Shown here one piece after another: positions 34,305 through 42,797 of a stretch of 64,000 bases of DNA. Position 1 is the first letter of the stretch; every line of letters starts with the position of its first letter. The notes under the pieces are model-generated. The model made no database searches. It saw only the letters and a program-made list of their open reading frames with translations, and was not told where the DNA came from. The DNA is from Microbacterium sp. VKM Ac-2870. GTDB lineage: Bacteria > Actinomycetota > Actinomycetes > Actinomycetales > Microbacteriaceae. Made by a program: the position numbers and the translations under genes. The stretch covers positions 1-64,000 of the forward strand of contig NZ_JADKSH010000007.1 of NCBI RefSeq assembly GCF_015350795.1, written 5' to 3'.

Positions 34305-36017
34305 ATGTACGACACTGCCAGCCCCGCAGGGGCTCCCCCAACGACCAGGCTGACCGCCGTCTCCTATCTGCGCGTCTCAACAAAGGAACAAGCGGAACGC
34401 GATGGCGACCCGGAGGGATACAGCCTTCCAGCCCAACGCGAAGCCAACCGACGCAAGGCCGAATCCCTCGGCGCCGACATCGTTGAAGAGTTCGTCGACC
34501 GCGGCGAATCAGCACGATCCGCCGACCGTCCCGATCTACAGCGCATGCTGAAATTCGTCGTCGAGAACCCCGTCAATTTCGTGATCGTGCACAAAGTGGA
34601 CCGCCTGGCGCGTAACCGGGCAGACGACGTCACGATCAACCTGGCGCTCCAGCAGGCTGGTGTCCGGCTGGTTTCAGTGAGCGAGAACATTGATGAGACG
34701 CCGTCCGGCATGCTGCTGCACGGCATCATGAGCTCCATTGCAGAGTTCTACTCGCGCAACCTCGCGAACGAGGTCGTCAAAGGCATGAGTCAGAAAGCCA
34801 AGACGGGTGGGACACCTGGACGAGCGCCTATCGGCTACCTCAACCGAGGCATCATCAACGAAGACGGCCGGGAAGTGCGAACCGTCGTTGTTGACGAGCA
34901 ACGTGCAGCCCTCATCTCATGGGCGTTTAGGACCTACGCGGAGGGTCAACACACCGTTCGTGAACTCGCTGAAGAAGCTGCCGCGCGTGGGCTTGGATCG
35001 CCCGCCACACCCTCCAGACCGTCGCGCCCGGTCGACGCGACGATGCTTCATAAGATCCTTTCCAACCCCTACTACAAGGGCGAAGTTCGATTCCAGGGCG
35101 CCACCTATCCGGGGCGTCATCAACCACTCGTCGATGCAGCAACCTGGCAACGCGTACAGGACCTCATGGCTTCGCGAGTGCTGGGCGAGAAGATCCGCAA
35201 GCACCACCTATACCTTAAAAGCTCAGTGTTCTGCGGGAAGTGCGGATCTCGGCTCATCGTCCATATGCCCAAGAATCGACACGGCACCGTCTACGAGTAC
35301 TACATCTGCTCCGGCCGCCACTCTAGGCGCAACGGCTGCGACCAACGCTCGCTGCCAGTCGGACTCGTCGAGAACAAGGTTGTCGAACTCTACAAGCGCC
35401 TCCAGCTCGAACCCGAAGCGCGCGAGATCGTGAGGAGGCAGTTAAAAGTCGAACTCGAGCGCGGCTCGCTCGAAGCTCGCAAAGCGCAACGCGACCTTGC
35501 CTTGGAGCAATCCCGCCTCGATGCTCGCAGCCGCAAGCTGCTCGACGCTCACCTCGACGGCGCGCTACCCGCCGATCTCTACAAGGAAGAGCAGCAAGCA
35601 ATATCCCGACAGCTCGCAGCCGTCGTCGAGCGCTTGCAAAACCTGACCGTCCGATTCGATGAACTGGAACGCAACCTGGAGACCGCCATCGAACTGACAG
35701 CCAGTTGCTACGAGGCGTACCGCCGCGCTCCCGATGCACTGCGCCGCATCTACAACCAGGCCTTCTTTACACGGATTCTGATCTGGGAAGAAGAGCCCGC
35801 CAGCGGCGAACTCCAAGACCTCTTCGAACTCGTGCTCACCATCTCCGCCGAAACACAGGCTCAGGAAAGACAAGAGGCCGAGAACACGGGGTTCTCGGCC
35901 TCAAAGGGTTCTAAAGACGAACATTTGGTGCCCCTGGAGGGATTCGAACCCCCGACCCGCTCCTTAGGACGGAGTGGCTCTTCCACTGAGCTACAGAGGC
36001 TGGCGCATCGATTCTAA
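34305..36017 (+). CDS. Large serine recombinase (integrase) of the element
   Basis: 570 aa. The catalytic domain (about 15-160) has SYLRVSTKEQ with Ser25, HKVDRLARNRAD and LLHGIMSSIAEFYSRN. A recombinase domain follows (GKAPIGY-like GRAPIGYLN, HKILSNPYYKGEVRF), then a zinc ribbon (FCGKCGSRL...YYICSGRHSRRNGC) and a coiled coil (about 370-480), as in phiC31-type integrases. The start at 34305 has AGAAAGGAGG 4 nt upstream. The last 30 residues (LVPLEGFEPPTRSLGRS...) are encoded by the antisense strand of the tRNA-Arg gene, so the frame runs through the attachment site; the protein tail before integration would differ. This marks the right end of the integrated element. Confidence 0.92.
   Translation: MYDTASPAGAPPTTRLTAVSYLRVSTKEQAERDGDPEGYSLPAQREANRRKAESLGADIVEEFVDRGESARSADRPDLQRMLKFVVENPVNFVIVHKVDRLARNRADDVTINLALQQAGVRLVSVSENIDETPSGMLLHGIMSSIAEFYSRNLANEVVKGMSQKAKTGGTPGRAPIGYLNRGIINEDGREVRTVVVDEQRAALISWAFRTYAEGQHTVRELAEEAAARGLGSPATPSRPSRPVDATMLHKILSNPYYKGEVRFQGATYPGRHQPLVDAATWQRVQDLMASRVLGEKIRKHHLYLKSSVFCGKCGSRLIVHMPKNRHGTVYEYYICSGRHSRRNGCDQRSLPVGLVENKVVELYKRLQLEPEAREIVRRQLKVELERGSLEARKAQRDLALEQSRLDARSRKLLDAHLDGALPADLYKEEQQAISRQLAAVVERLQNLTVRFDELERNLETAIELTASCYEAYRRAPDALRRIYNQAFFTRILIWEEEPASGELQDLFELVLTISAETQAQERQEAENTGFSASKGSKDEHLVPLEGFEPPTRSLGRSGSSTELQRLAHRF
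35874..35902. terminator. Perfect 12-bp hairpin at the end of the recombinase, downstream of the tRNA
   Basis: GAGGCCGAGAAC pairs exactly with GTTCTCGGCCTC around ACGGG. It lies within the last codons of the recombinase and just beyond the 3' end of the minus-strand tRNA-Arg, where tRNA terminators usually sit. On the minus strand a TTGTCTTTCC stretch follows. It may end tRNA transcription, recombinase transcription, or both. Confidence 0.6.
35926..36000 (-). tRNA. tRNA-Arg (anticodon CCT), attachment-site tRNA
   Basis: Reading leftward from 36000, the acceptor GCCTCTG pairs with CAGGGGC, followed by discriminator A and an encoded CCA. The D arm is GCTC...GAGC. The anticodon stem CTCC/GGAG encloses loop GTCCTAA with anticodon CCT (reads AGG). 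The T arm is GGGGG-TTCGAAT-CCCTC. Length is 75 nt with CCA. The serine recombinase frame crosses it on the opposite strand, so it is the likely integration target (att side) of the element to its left. The gene is complete, so the host keeps a working tRNA. Confidence 0.95.
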
Positions 36018-38422
36018 CCGGGCGGCGCCTGCGCACCGGCCGCGCCGGCACCATCCAGCGCCCACCGCAGATAGGGCGCGAGGTGCTCGGAATACGCGAC
36101 GGTCAGGTGGGTCTGGTCGTAGCGGATCGGCAGCGCTCCTGCGAACGCCGGGCAGACGTCCTGCCAGCACGTGAACGCCAGCGCATCCACCACGCGATCG
36201 CCAGTCGCCGCCGCGGCGGCCGCCGTTGCCGCCTGCATGTCGCGCCACACGGGCGTGATGCTCGTCGCGCACGCGTACGGCGACCCGACCCGCGTGTAGC
36301 AGTTGCCGAGGGGCGCGCCCTCCGGAGGCGCCTCGAGGTAGACGATGCGGCCCGGCATCCCGTACCGCGCCATCTCGGCCGCCTCAGCGGCGATCAGATC
36401 TGCCGCACTGAGGTCACGCCCATCGACCGCGCGACCCAGGGTGTACGCGTTCGAGACGAGGACCTTCTCGGGGTGGTCGGCGGCGATCATCGCGGCGACG
36501 TCGTTCTTGCGCTGCGTGCACGCCTGCATCACCGCGGGGTCGTCGTTCTGCACGAGCACGTCGGTGAACCGGCATCCGTAGAGCCCGACCGTCGTGACGC
36601 GGATCGCTCCCCCACTCTGCTCGGCGAGCGCCTTCAGCGCCGGCGCGTACGCCATCGCGGTCGAGTCGCCCACGAGGTACAGGTGCCGCGGAGCGTCGCC
36701 GCTCCCCCACGTGCACGCCGCGGCATCCGGACGCGGCGTCGGCGCGAAGCAGTCGTGCGCGGGGTTTGCCCCCGACGACTGCGCCATCACCTCATCGATC
36801 GACGGGTGCAGATCGGGCCAGGTCGTCGCCGACACCGCCGCCGCCAGATCGGCTTGCAGCGCCGCGGTCGGATCCTCGATCGCGGCCGGGCTCTCCTGCC
36901 CTGCGCCGGCGATCGGGGCTGTCGACCGCGGCTGCTGCATCTGCACCGTCAGCACCCCGAGCAGCACCGCCGCCACCAGCCCTGCCGAGGCGAGCACGAT
37001 CTGCGTACTGAAACGCTCGCGCCACGCATCCATCGCCCGTCCGACCGGTTCGGCCACGGGGCTGGGCGCCGGCGCGAGCGGCGCCACGTCGGGCACCTCC
37101 ACGACCGATGCCGGCTCGACGACCACAGGCGTCGCGGATGCCGTCACCACCTCGGCATCCGCGGACGACGCGGCATGGGCGGCGGGTCGCGGGGCTCCCG
37201 GGTAGTACCGCGTCCCGGGCTGCCACCCGGCGGGCCGGCGCGTCGGCACCGCGACCGCGCGCGCAACCGGTGTCGCGGATGCGGGGGCATTCCCCGGGGG
37301 CACCGGCGGCGACGCGGCGGGCTCCGCCGCCTGCGTCACTATCCCCGGAGCCGCGGGAACGCGACCGCCGAGGAACGGCGCATGCCGCAACGGCTGCTCG
37401 ACGATCGCATACGACGCGAACCCGAAGACCGCGATCGCCGCGAAGGTCAGTGGCAGCGACCACGCCGACGCCGGTAGCAGCGCGGCCGCGAACACCACGA
37501 CGGGGTAGTGCCACAGGTAGAGCGAGTACGACGCGTTGCCCACGGCGATGCTCAGCGGATTGGTCAGCAGGAACAGTGATGGCGGCGGAGCGGAAACCCC
37601 ACCGGCCAACGCGACCACCGTCGCGACGACGGGCGCCGCCGCCCACGGCCCCGGAAAACCGACGGTCGACGGGTCGAGCAGCAGGAACGACGCGACGATG
37701 CCCGCCAGCCCCGCCCACGCGAACAACGCTCCCAGCCCGGCAGGCATACGCCGCAGCAACGGCACGGCGGTCGCCAGAAGCGCACCCAGCGCGAACTCCC
37801 ACGCGCGCGTGCCGGTCGAGAAGTACGCGGCGGTCGGTGCCGACGCGCCCTGCAGCACCGCCCAGCCGAAGGATGCCGCGGCGACCGCCGCCGCCCACAC
37901 CGCCGTGACCGCGAGCACAGCCCGACCCCGGCGCGCCGCCGCCGGCACGAACAGCAGCGAGACGATCAGCAGCCCTGGCCAGACGAGGTAGAACTGCTCC
38001 TCCACCGACAACGACCAGAAGTTCTGCAGCGGCGACACCGCATCGCCGGCGTGGAAGTAGTCGGTGCCGACCTGCGTGAACCGCCAGTTCGACGCCAGCA
38101 GCACCGCAGAGATCCCGTCCCACAACACCTGCTCGGCGCGGGCGCGGCTGAACAGAGCGAACGTCGCGCCCACCACCGCCGCAACGGTGACGACCGCTGC
38201 GGGCACCAGGCGCCGCGCACGCCGCGCGTAGAAACGACCCAGCCGAACGCGTCCGCTGCCCTGCTGCTCGCGCAGCAGCATCCCCGTGATGAGAAAGCCC
38301 GAGATCACGAAGAACACGTCAACCCCGGCGAAGCCGCCGCGCGGCCACCCGCTGGCGTGCGCGCCGATGACGGCCAGCACGGCGAGCGCGCGCAGGCCCT
38401 GGATATCGCGGCGAAGAGGCAC
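36014..38422 (-). CDS. OafA/YrhL-type acyltransferase with C-terminal SGNH domain
   Basis: 802 aa. The N-terminal acyltransferase-3 domain (about 1-345) begins RRDIQGLRALAVLAVIGAHASGW with the conserved His, then GGFAGVDVFFVISGFLITG and about ten membrane helices including WSLSVEEQFYLVWP. A Pro/Ala-rich linker and one more helix precede an extracytoplasmic SGNH hydrolase-like domain (about 570-790) with LVGDSTAMAYAPAL (Ser near 585) and DQTHLTVAYSEHL. Such two-part proteins move acyl groups, usually acetyl, onto surface polysaccharide or peptidoglycan. The stop overlaps the stop of the recombinase on the other strand. It is the first backbone gene beyond the tRNA. Confidence 0.92.
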   Translation of the reverse strand: MPLRRDIQGLRALAVLAVIGAHASGWPRGGFAGVDVFFVISGFLITGMLLREQQGSGRVRLGRFYARRARRLVPAAVVTVAAVVGATFALFSRARAEQVLWDGISAVLLASNWRFTQVGTDYFHAGDAVSPLQNFWSLSVEEQFYLVWPGLLIVSLLFVPAAARRGRAVLAVTAVWAAAVAAASFGWAVLQGASAPTAAYFSTGTRAWEFALGALLATAVPLLRRMPAGLGALFAWAGLAGIVASFLLLDPSTVGFPGPWAAAPVVATVVALAGGVSAPPPSLFLLTNPLSIAVGNASYSLYLWHYPVVVFAAALLPASAWSLPLTFAAIAVFGFASYAIVEQPLRHAPFLGGRVPAAPGIVTQAAEPAASPPVPPGNAPASATPVARAVAVPTRRPAGWQPGTRYYPGAPRPAAHAASSADAEVVTASATPVVVEPASVVEVPDVAPLAPAPSPVAEPVGRAMDAWRERFSTQIVLASAGLVAAVLLGVLTVQMQQPRSTAPIAGAGQESPAAIEDPTAALQADLAAAVSATTWPDLHPSIDEVMAQSSGANPAHDCFAPTPRPDAAACTWGSGDAPRHLYLVGDSTAMAYAPALKALAEQSGGAIRVTTVGLYGCRFTDVLVQNDDPAVMQACTQRKNDVAAMIAADHPEKVLVSNAYTLGRAVDGRDLSAADLIAAEAAEMARYGMPGRIVYLEAPPEGAPLGNCYTRVGSPYACATSITPVWRDMQAATAAAAAATGDRVVDALAFTCWQDVCPAFAGALPIRYDQTHLTVAYSEHLAPYLRWALDGAGAAGAQAPPG

Positions 38423-38580
38423 AGAAATCAGCCGGTGAAGGGAGCGAGTGAAGGGGGTCCACTCCAGCCTACGGGAGCGCTCCCAGCGCGGGCGTCGCCG
38501 CCACCCGCGGACGCCGTCTCGACAACCTCATAGGTCGGCGACTGGCGAAAGAGCTATCTCCGTCTGCTATACGTTCATCT

Positions 38581-39291
38581 ATGCAAGACGAACGTATAAC
38601 GAACCCTGCGCAGACCTTCCGCCCCGCCACCGACGACCGTTCGCGCCCGGCAGCGCTCCCCCGACTGCGCCGACGCCTGCTCGGCACCATCGCAGCCATC
38701 GCCGCGATGCTCTCCGGAGGCGCCGTCATGGCCGCTCCCGCGTCGGCAGTCGAGTCCGCCGAAGCGAGCACCACCGTCACCGTCGCGAGCGACGCCACGA
38801 GCACGCCACTGGATGCCGTCGGCACGCTCCTCGTCGAACGGCTTCAGCTGGCCGACACCGTCGCCCAGGCGAAGTGGATCAAGGGCACTCCGGTGTCGGA
38901 CCCCGCCCGCGAGAAGGTGGTGATCGATGCCGCCGTCGCCCAGGCGAGCCGCGACGGCGTCGACCCCGATCTCGTCCGCCGCGTCATGACCGATCAGATC
39001 TCCGCCAGCAAGGTCGTGCAGCGCGGTCTTCTCACGCACTGGGCGCACAACCCGAGCGAAGCCCCGACGGCCGCGCCCGACCTGACCACCGTTCGCACCC
39101 GCCTCGACGAGATCGACGCGGCGCTCGTCGATGCCCTCGGCGCGGCACAGCCGACCGCTGCCGATCCGACGTGCCGCCACCTCGTCGACCACGAGCGCGA
39201 CCGCGAGTACCCCGGTCTCGACTCACTGCACCGCAAGGCCGTCCACACGGCCTGGTCGAGTTTCTGTGTCCCCCTCACCAACAAGCCCTGA
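38581..39291 (+). CDS. Secreted chorismate mutase (AroQ-gamma type)
   Basis: 236 aa. Signal sequence about residues 28-58 (LLGTIAAIAAMLSGGAVMAAPASA). The mature all-helical domain has LLVERLQLADTVAQAKWIKGTPVSDPAREKVV and VDPDLVRRVMTDQISASKVVQ, matching periplasmic or secreted AroQ-gamma chorismate mutases such as the mycobacterial exported enzyme; Arg and Lys in ERLQLADTVAQAKW are the substrate-binding type. Two C-terminal Cys (DPTCRHL, SSFCVPL) could form the family's disulfide. The reaction is chorismate to prephenate; the role outside the cell is not known. It is monocistronic and divergent from the acyltransferase. Confidence 0.88.
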   Translation: MQDERITNPAQTFRPATDDRSRPAALPRLRRRLLGTIAAIAAMLSGGAVMAAPASAVESAEASTTVTVASDATSTPLDAVGTLLVERLQLADTVAQAKWIKGTPVSDPAREKVVIDAAVAQASRDGVDPDLVRRVMTDQISASKVVQRGLLTHWAHNPSEAPTAAPDLTTVRTRLDEIDAALVDALGAAQPTAADPTCRHLVDHERDREYPGLDSLHRKAVHTAWSSFCVPLTNKP

Positions 39292-39451
39292 CCCCTCCGG
39301 GCGACCCGAACAACTGCCGACCACCACGCGTACCTCTCCTGGCGTGTGGTGGTCGCCAGTTCGTGCGTGAAGCGCGTGCCGTCGAGCGCATCGCCGTCGT
39401 TTTGTAAGCTGAACGGCGGTCTTGCGGTGATGTTCCAGAGGAGAGTTGTCG

Positions 39452-40021
39452 ATGCACGCGTCCGTTCCGCCTACGCCCCGCCCTCGCCCGCGCTTTCTCG
39501 TACCGGGCATCGCTCTCGCCGCGATCGTCGTGGCCGTCTGCGTGATCGTGGGGCTCGCCGTGATGGGCACCTCCGGAGCATCGGACAACGGCGCCGCGAC
39601 CCCCGCGGACGCGGGCGCAGCCACGCCCACACCGACGCCCACCTCCTCGGCATCCGCCCCGGCGAGCGCAGGCACCGACTACCGCGAGCTGTGCGATGCC
39701 AACGGGGCGGCCGCGAAGGCGAAGCAGGCAACGGTGGCCGACGACCTCGCCGCGACGCGCCGCCAGTCGGCGGCGATCCGGGCGCTGCTGCCGATGAAGG
39801 ATGTGCCCGCGGAGGTCGCCGCCGGAGCCGACGTGTTCGCTGCGTCGACCGATGAGCTCATCGGCATCCTCGAGGCGCTTCCCGGACAGACCCTGGTGTC
39901 GGACGTTCCGGTCGAGACGTTCACCGACACGCAGGCGATGAAGGCCGTCGGCAGCGACCCGAACTACCAGGCGTTCATCGGGTGGACCATCGAGACCTGC
40001 GGGCTCGCCCTCGCGGGCTGA
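39452..40021 (+). CDS. Membrane-anchored hypothetical protein
   Basis: 189 aa from the ATG at 39452, with GAGGAG about 8 nt upstream. A Pro/Arg-rich start precedes one membrane helix (VPGIALAAIVVAVCVIVGLAV), a Ser/Thr/Pro linker and a helical extracellular domain with two Cys (YRELCDANGAA and IETCGLALAG). The topology is a single-span protein facing outwards. Family not recognised. Confidence 0.75.
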   Translation: MHASVPPTPRPRPRFLVPGIALAAIVVAVCVIVGLAVMGTSGASDNGAATPADAGAATPTPTPTSSASAPASAGTDYRELCDANGAAAKAKQATVADDLAATRRQSAAIRALLPMKDVPAEVAAGADVFAASTDELIGILEALPGQTLVSDVPVETFTDTQAMKAVGSDPNYQAFIGWTIETCGLALAG

Positions 40022-40048
40022 CCGCGAGCCGCCTGCACGGCGCCCCCG

Positions 40049-40255
40049 TCAGAAGCGAGGGGACGATCGCCGCCCGAACGCGAACCACACGATGGGTCCC
40101 ATCAACGGGAACATCAGGGTGATGAGAATCCACACGGCCTTCTCGACGCCGCCGGCCTTCGATGACGCGATGCTGACCAGCGCCGCCACGAACAGAGCGA
40201 TCGCGGCGAGCACGACAATCAGAATGAGCAGATGCCACCCGGTGAAACTGGCCAT
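40049..40255 (-). CDS. PLDc_N-type small membrane protein
   Basis: 68 aa with two membrane helices (LLILIVVLAAIALFVAALVSI, VWILITLMFPLMGPIVWFAFG). The segment EKAVWILITLMFPLMGPIVWF..GRR is the PLDc_N (cardiolipin-synthase N-terminal) signature seen as a free-standing protein in many actinobacteria. No phospholipase D domain is attached, so it has no predicted catalysis. It is convergent with the upstream gene and on the same strand as poxB. Confidence 0.8.
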   Translation of the reverse strand: MASFTGWHLLILIVVLAAIALFVAALVSIASSKAGGVEKAVWILITLMFPLMGPIVWFAFGRRSSPRF

Positions 40256-40303
40256 GGCCTCAGCATGCCCTACCGCCGGTGCTGACGCGGCTCCGCCACG
40301 ACG

Positions 40304-42043
40304 TCAGTGGAACAGCCGTCGCCACACGTTCGTGTCGGCCAGGTCGATCAGCTCATCGCCGCGGCCCGACAGCACCGTGCGCAGCGCCCACAGTGAGAAC
40401 CCCTTCGCCTGCGCGAGGGTGATCGACGGCGGCATCGCGAGCTCCTGACGCGCAGTGACTACGTCGACGAGCACGGGGCCGTCGGTGTCGAGCGCCTGCG
40501 CGATGGCTGCGCGCACATCGCTCCCCTTCTCCACGCGGATGCCGGTGATGCCCACTGCCTCGGCGATCGCTGCGAAGCTGGGGTTGTCGAGCTGGGTGCC
40601 GAAGTTCACGATGCCGGCCGCCTTCATCTCCAGCTCGACGAAGTTCAGCGACGAGTTGTTGTAGACGACGATCTTGATCGGCAGGTTGTTCTGGCGGATC
40701 GACAGCAGATCGCCGAGCAGCATCGCCAGTCCCCCGTCACCGGCGAGGGCGATCACCTGCCGTGAGCGGTCGATGGCCTGTGCCCCGAGCGCCTGCGGCA
40801 TGGCATTGGCCATCGAGCCGTGCGCGAACGATCCGATGAGGCGGCGTTTGCCGTTCATCGTCAGATACCGTGCCGCCCAGATCACCGGGCTGCCGACATC
40901 GGCCGTGAAGACGGCATCCTCGCTCGCGAGTTCGTCGACAACCTTCGTGACGTACTCGGGACGCACGGGCTGCCTTCCGTCGTCGATCGCGAGATCGTCG
41001 AGTCGCTCGCGGGTCTTGCGATAGTGCGCGACGCTCTCGTCGAGGTGCTTCGACGATCGTTCGCCCTGCAACAGCGGCAACAGCGCGGCGGCCGTCTCTT
41101 TGACCCCGCCGACGAGACCGACGTCGATCGGCGTGCGCCGACCCAGTTGCTCGCCGCGGATGTCCACCTGGATCACCGTCGCGTCGCCGGGGAAGAACTG
41201 CCGGTAGGGAAAGTCGGTGCCGAGCATCAGCAGGGTGTCGCACGACTCCATCGCCTTGTAGCCCGACGCGAAGCCGAGCAGGCCTGTCATACCGACGTCG
41301 TGCGCGTTGTCCCACTCGATGTGCTCTTTTCCGCGCAGCGCGTGCACGATCGGCGCCTGCAGTACGCCCGCCAGCGCGAGCACCTCGTCGTGGGCGCCGG
41401 CCACGCCCGATCCGGCGAGGATCGTGACCTTCTTCGCGTCGTTGAGCGCCGTCGCGGCGGCGGCGAGGGCGGATGCCGACGGCAGCACGGTCGAGCCCGT
41501 CGCCCGGATCGGGGCGGTCGCACGGCGGTCGGGAGCGTCCTTGAAGAACACGTCGCCCGGCACGACGACGACGGCGACACCGCGCTTCTCGACGGCGGTG
41601 CGCATCGCGATCTCGAGCACCCACGGCAGCTGCGAGGCGTCGCCGACCAGCTCGGTATAGACACTGCACTCGCGGAACAGCTCCTGCGGATGCGTCTCTT
41701 GGAAGTAGGTGCTGCCGATCTCGGCCGACGGAATGTGCGAGGCGATCGCCAGCACCGGCACGCGGTTGCGGTTGGCGTCGAACAGGCCGTTGATGAAATG
41801 CAGGTTGCCGGGCCCGCATGAGCCAGCAACCACCGCCAGCTCGCCGGTCAGCTCCGCATCGGCTCCCGCCGCGAATGCGGCTGCCTCTTCGTGGCGCATG
41901 TGCATCCACGCGATGGCGTCGTCGCCGCCGTCACGGCGGAGGGCATCGGTGAACGCGTTGAGCGAATCGCCCGGGAGCCCCCAGATGCGGCTCACGCCGG
42001 CGCGCTTGAGGGTGTCGATGAAGAAGTCTGCAACGGTCGCCAT
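40304..42043 (-). CDS. poxB: Pyruvate:quinone oxidoreductase (pyruvate dehydrogenase PoxB)
   Basis: 579 aa, the length of corynebacterial Pqo. ThDP-dependent enzyme: N-terminal Pyr domain with GVSRIWGLPGDSLNAFTDALRR and MRHEEAAAFAAGADAELTG (the catalytic Glu), GSCGPGNLHFINGLFDANRNRVPVLAI, FAD-type central domain, and a PP domain with ALAGDGGLAMLLGDLL...VVYNNSSLNFVELEM (GDG-NN ThDP/Mg motif). It oxidises pyruvate to acetate and CO2 and passes electrons to quinone at the membrane; the C-terminal amphipathic segment that binds lipid in the E. coli enzyme is plausible here. The gene is single. Together with alsS-alsD it points to overflow metabolism of pyruvate. Confidence 0.92.
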   Translation of the reverse strand: MATVADFFIDTLKRAGVSRIWGLPGDSLNAFTDALRRDGGDDAIAWMHMRHEEAAAFAAGADAELTGELAVVAGSCGPGNLHFINGLFDANRNRVPVLAIASHIPSAEIGSTYFQETHPQELFRECSVYTELVGDASQLPWVLEIAMRTAVEKRGVAVVVVPGDVFFKDAPDRRATAPIRATGSTVLPSASALAAAATALNDAKKVTILAGSGVAGAHDEVLALAGVLQAPIVHALRGKEHIEWDNAHDVGMTGLLGFASGYKAMESCDTLLMLGTDFPYRQFFPGDATVIQVDIRGEQLGRRTPIDVGLVGGVKETAAALLPLLQGERSSKHLDESVAHYRKTRERLDDLAIDDGRQPVRPEYVTKVVDELASEDAVFTADVGSPVIWAARYLTMNGKRRLIGSFAHGSMANAMPQALGAQAIDRSRQVIALAGDGGLAMLLGDLLSIRQNNLPIKIVVYNNSSLNFVELEMKAAGIVNFGTQLDNPSFAAIAEAVGITGIRVEKGSDVRAAIAQALDTDGPVLVDVVTARQELAMPPSITLAQAKGFSLWALRTVLSGRGDELIDLADTNVWRRLFH

Positions 42044-42196
42044 ATCTCGACGCTACGCCCCGGCACCTCACCGCGGGCAGCGACAATCGTCGCAAGCGTG
42101 GCTCGGGGGCGGCCCGCCACTGATTCGGCCTCGGCGCCGTATGGGTTTCGTGAGCGCCCCTTCACCGGGGTACGTCGGCGACGTAGGAAGGTGGAC

Positions 42197-42769
42197 ATGA
42201 CCTTGACCGCCGTGCTTCCTTCGCTCCGCCGCAGCATTCCCGACCCCCTCGATCATCGGCTCTGGCCGGAGCACACGGTGACCGCGGTGGACGACGTGAT
42301 CGTCGGTGCGGTGTCTCTCGTGCGGCTCGCGCAGTTGGAGGGAACACCGTGCGTGATGACGGGCGACCTGTACCACCCGAAGGCGCGCGACGCCCGTGCA
42401 CGGGGTGTCGGCACCGACGTGACGGTCGTCGTGGTGCGGGTGATGTCGCTGAACGGCGACAACGGTCGCCGCGGCGCCGCGGTGGACGGTCGCCTAGCGG
42501 CACTGCCCGCGCGGTGGAGCGAGTGCCGGCTGATCGGGCGCGTGTCGACCGTGCGACCTCTACCGATCGAGCTCTCCGGCGTCGACGGCGACGGCCCTGA
42601 CACCGGCCACGTCGACCGCACCGCCGCGGCAACGTGCGCGCTGCCCGGCGATCTGCGGGAGGGCGATCTCCTCGCCATCCCCTGCGCTGGCGCGGCGAGC
42701 CTGCACGATGTCCGCGCGCGCCGGGCGGGCGCGAACGTCGACGACGGCGGGTGGCGCTGCGGTAAGTGA
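42197..42769 (+). CDS. Hypothetical protein
   Basis: 190 aa from the ATG at 42197, with GGAAGG about 5 nt upstream. The N-terminal part (LWPEHTVTAVDDVIVGAVSLVRLAQLEGTPCVMTG) and later DVTVVVVRVM and GDLREGDLLAIPCAGAA suggest a small beta-rich domain. There is no signal peptide or membrane helix. It lies between poxB and the LysR gene, divergent from poxB and convergent with lysR. Not recognised. Confidence 0.65.
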   Translation: MTLTAVLPSLRRSIPDPLDHRLWPEHTVTAVDDVIVGAVSLVRLAQLEGTPCVMTGDLYHPKARDARARGVGTDVTVVVVRVMSLNGDNGRRGAAVDGRLAALPARWSECRLIGRVSTVRPLPIELSGVDGDGPDTGHVDRTAAATCALPGDLREGDLLAIPCAGAASLHDVRARRAGANVDDGGWRCGK

Positions 42770-42797
42770 GGAAGGCGCCCGAGACGACGGACCTGTC

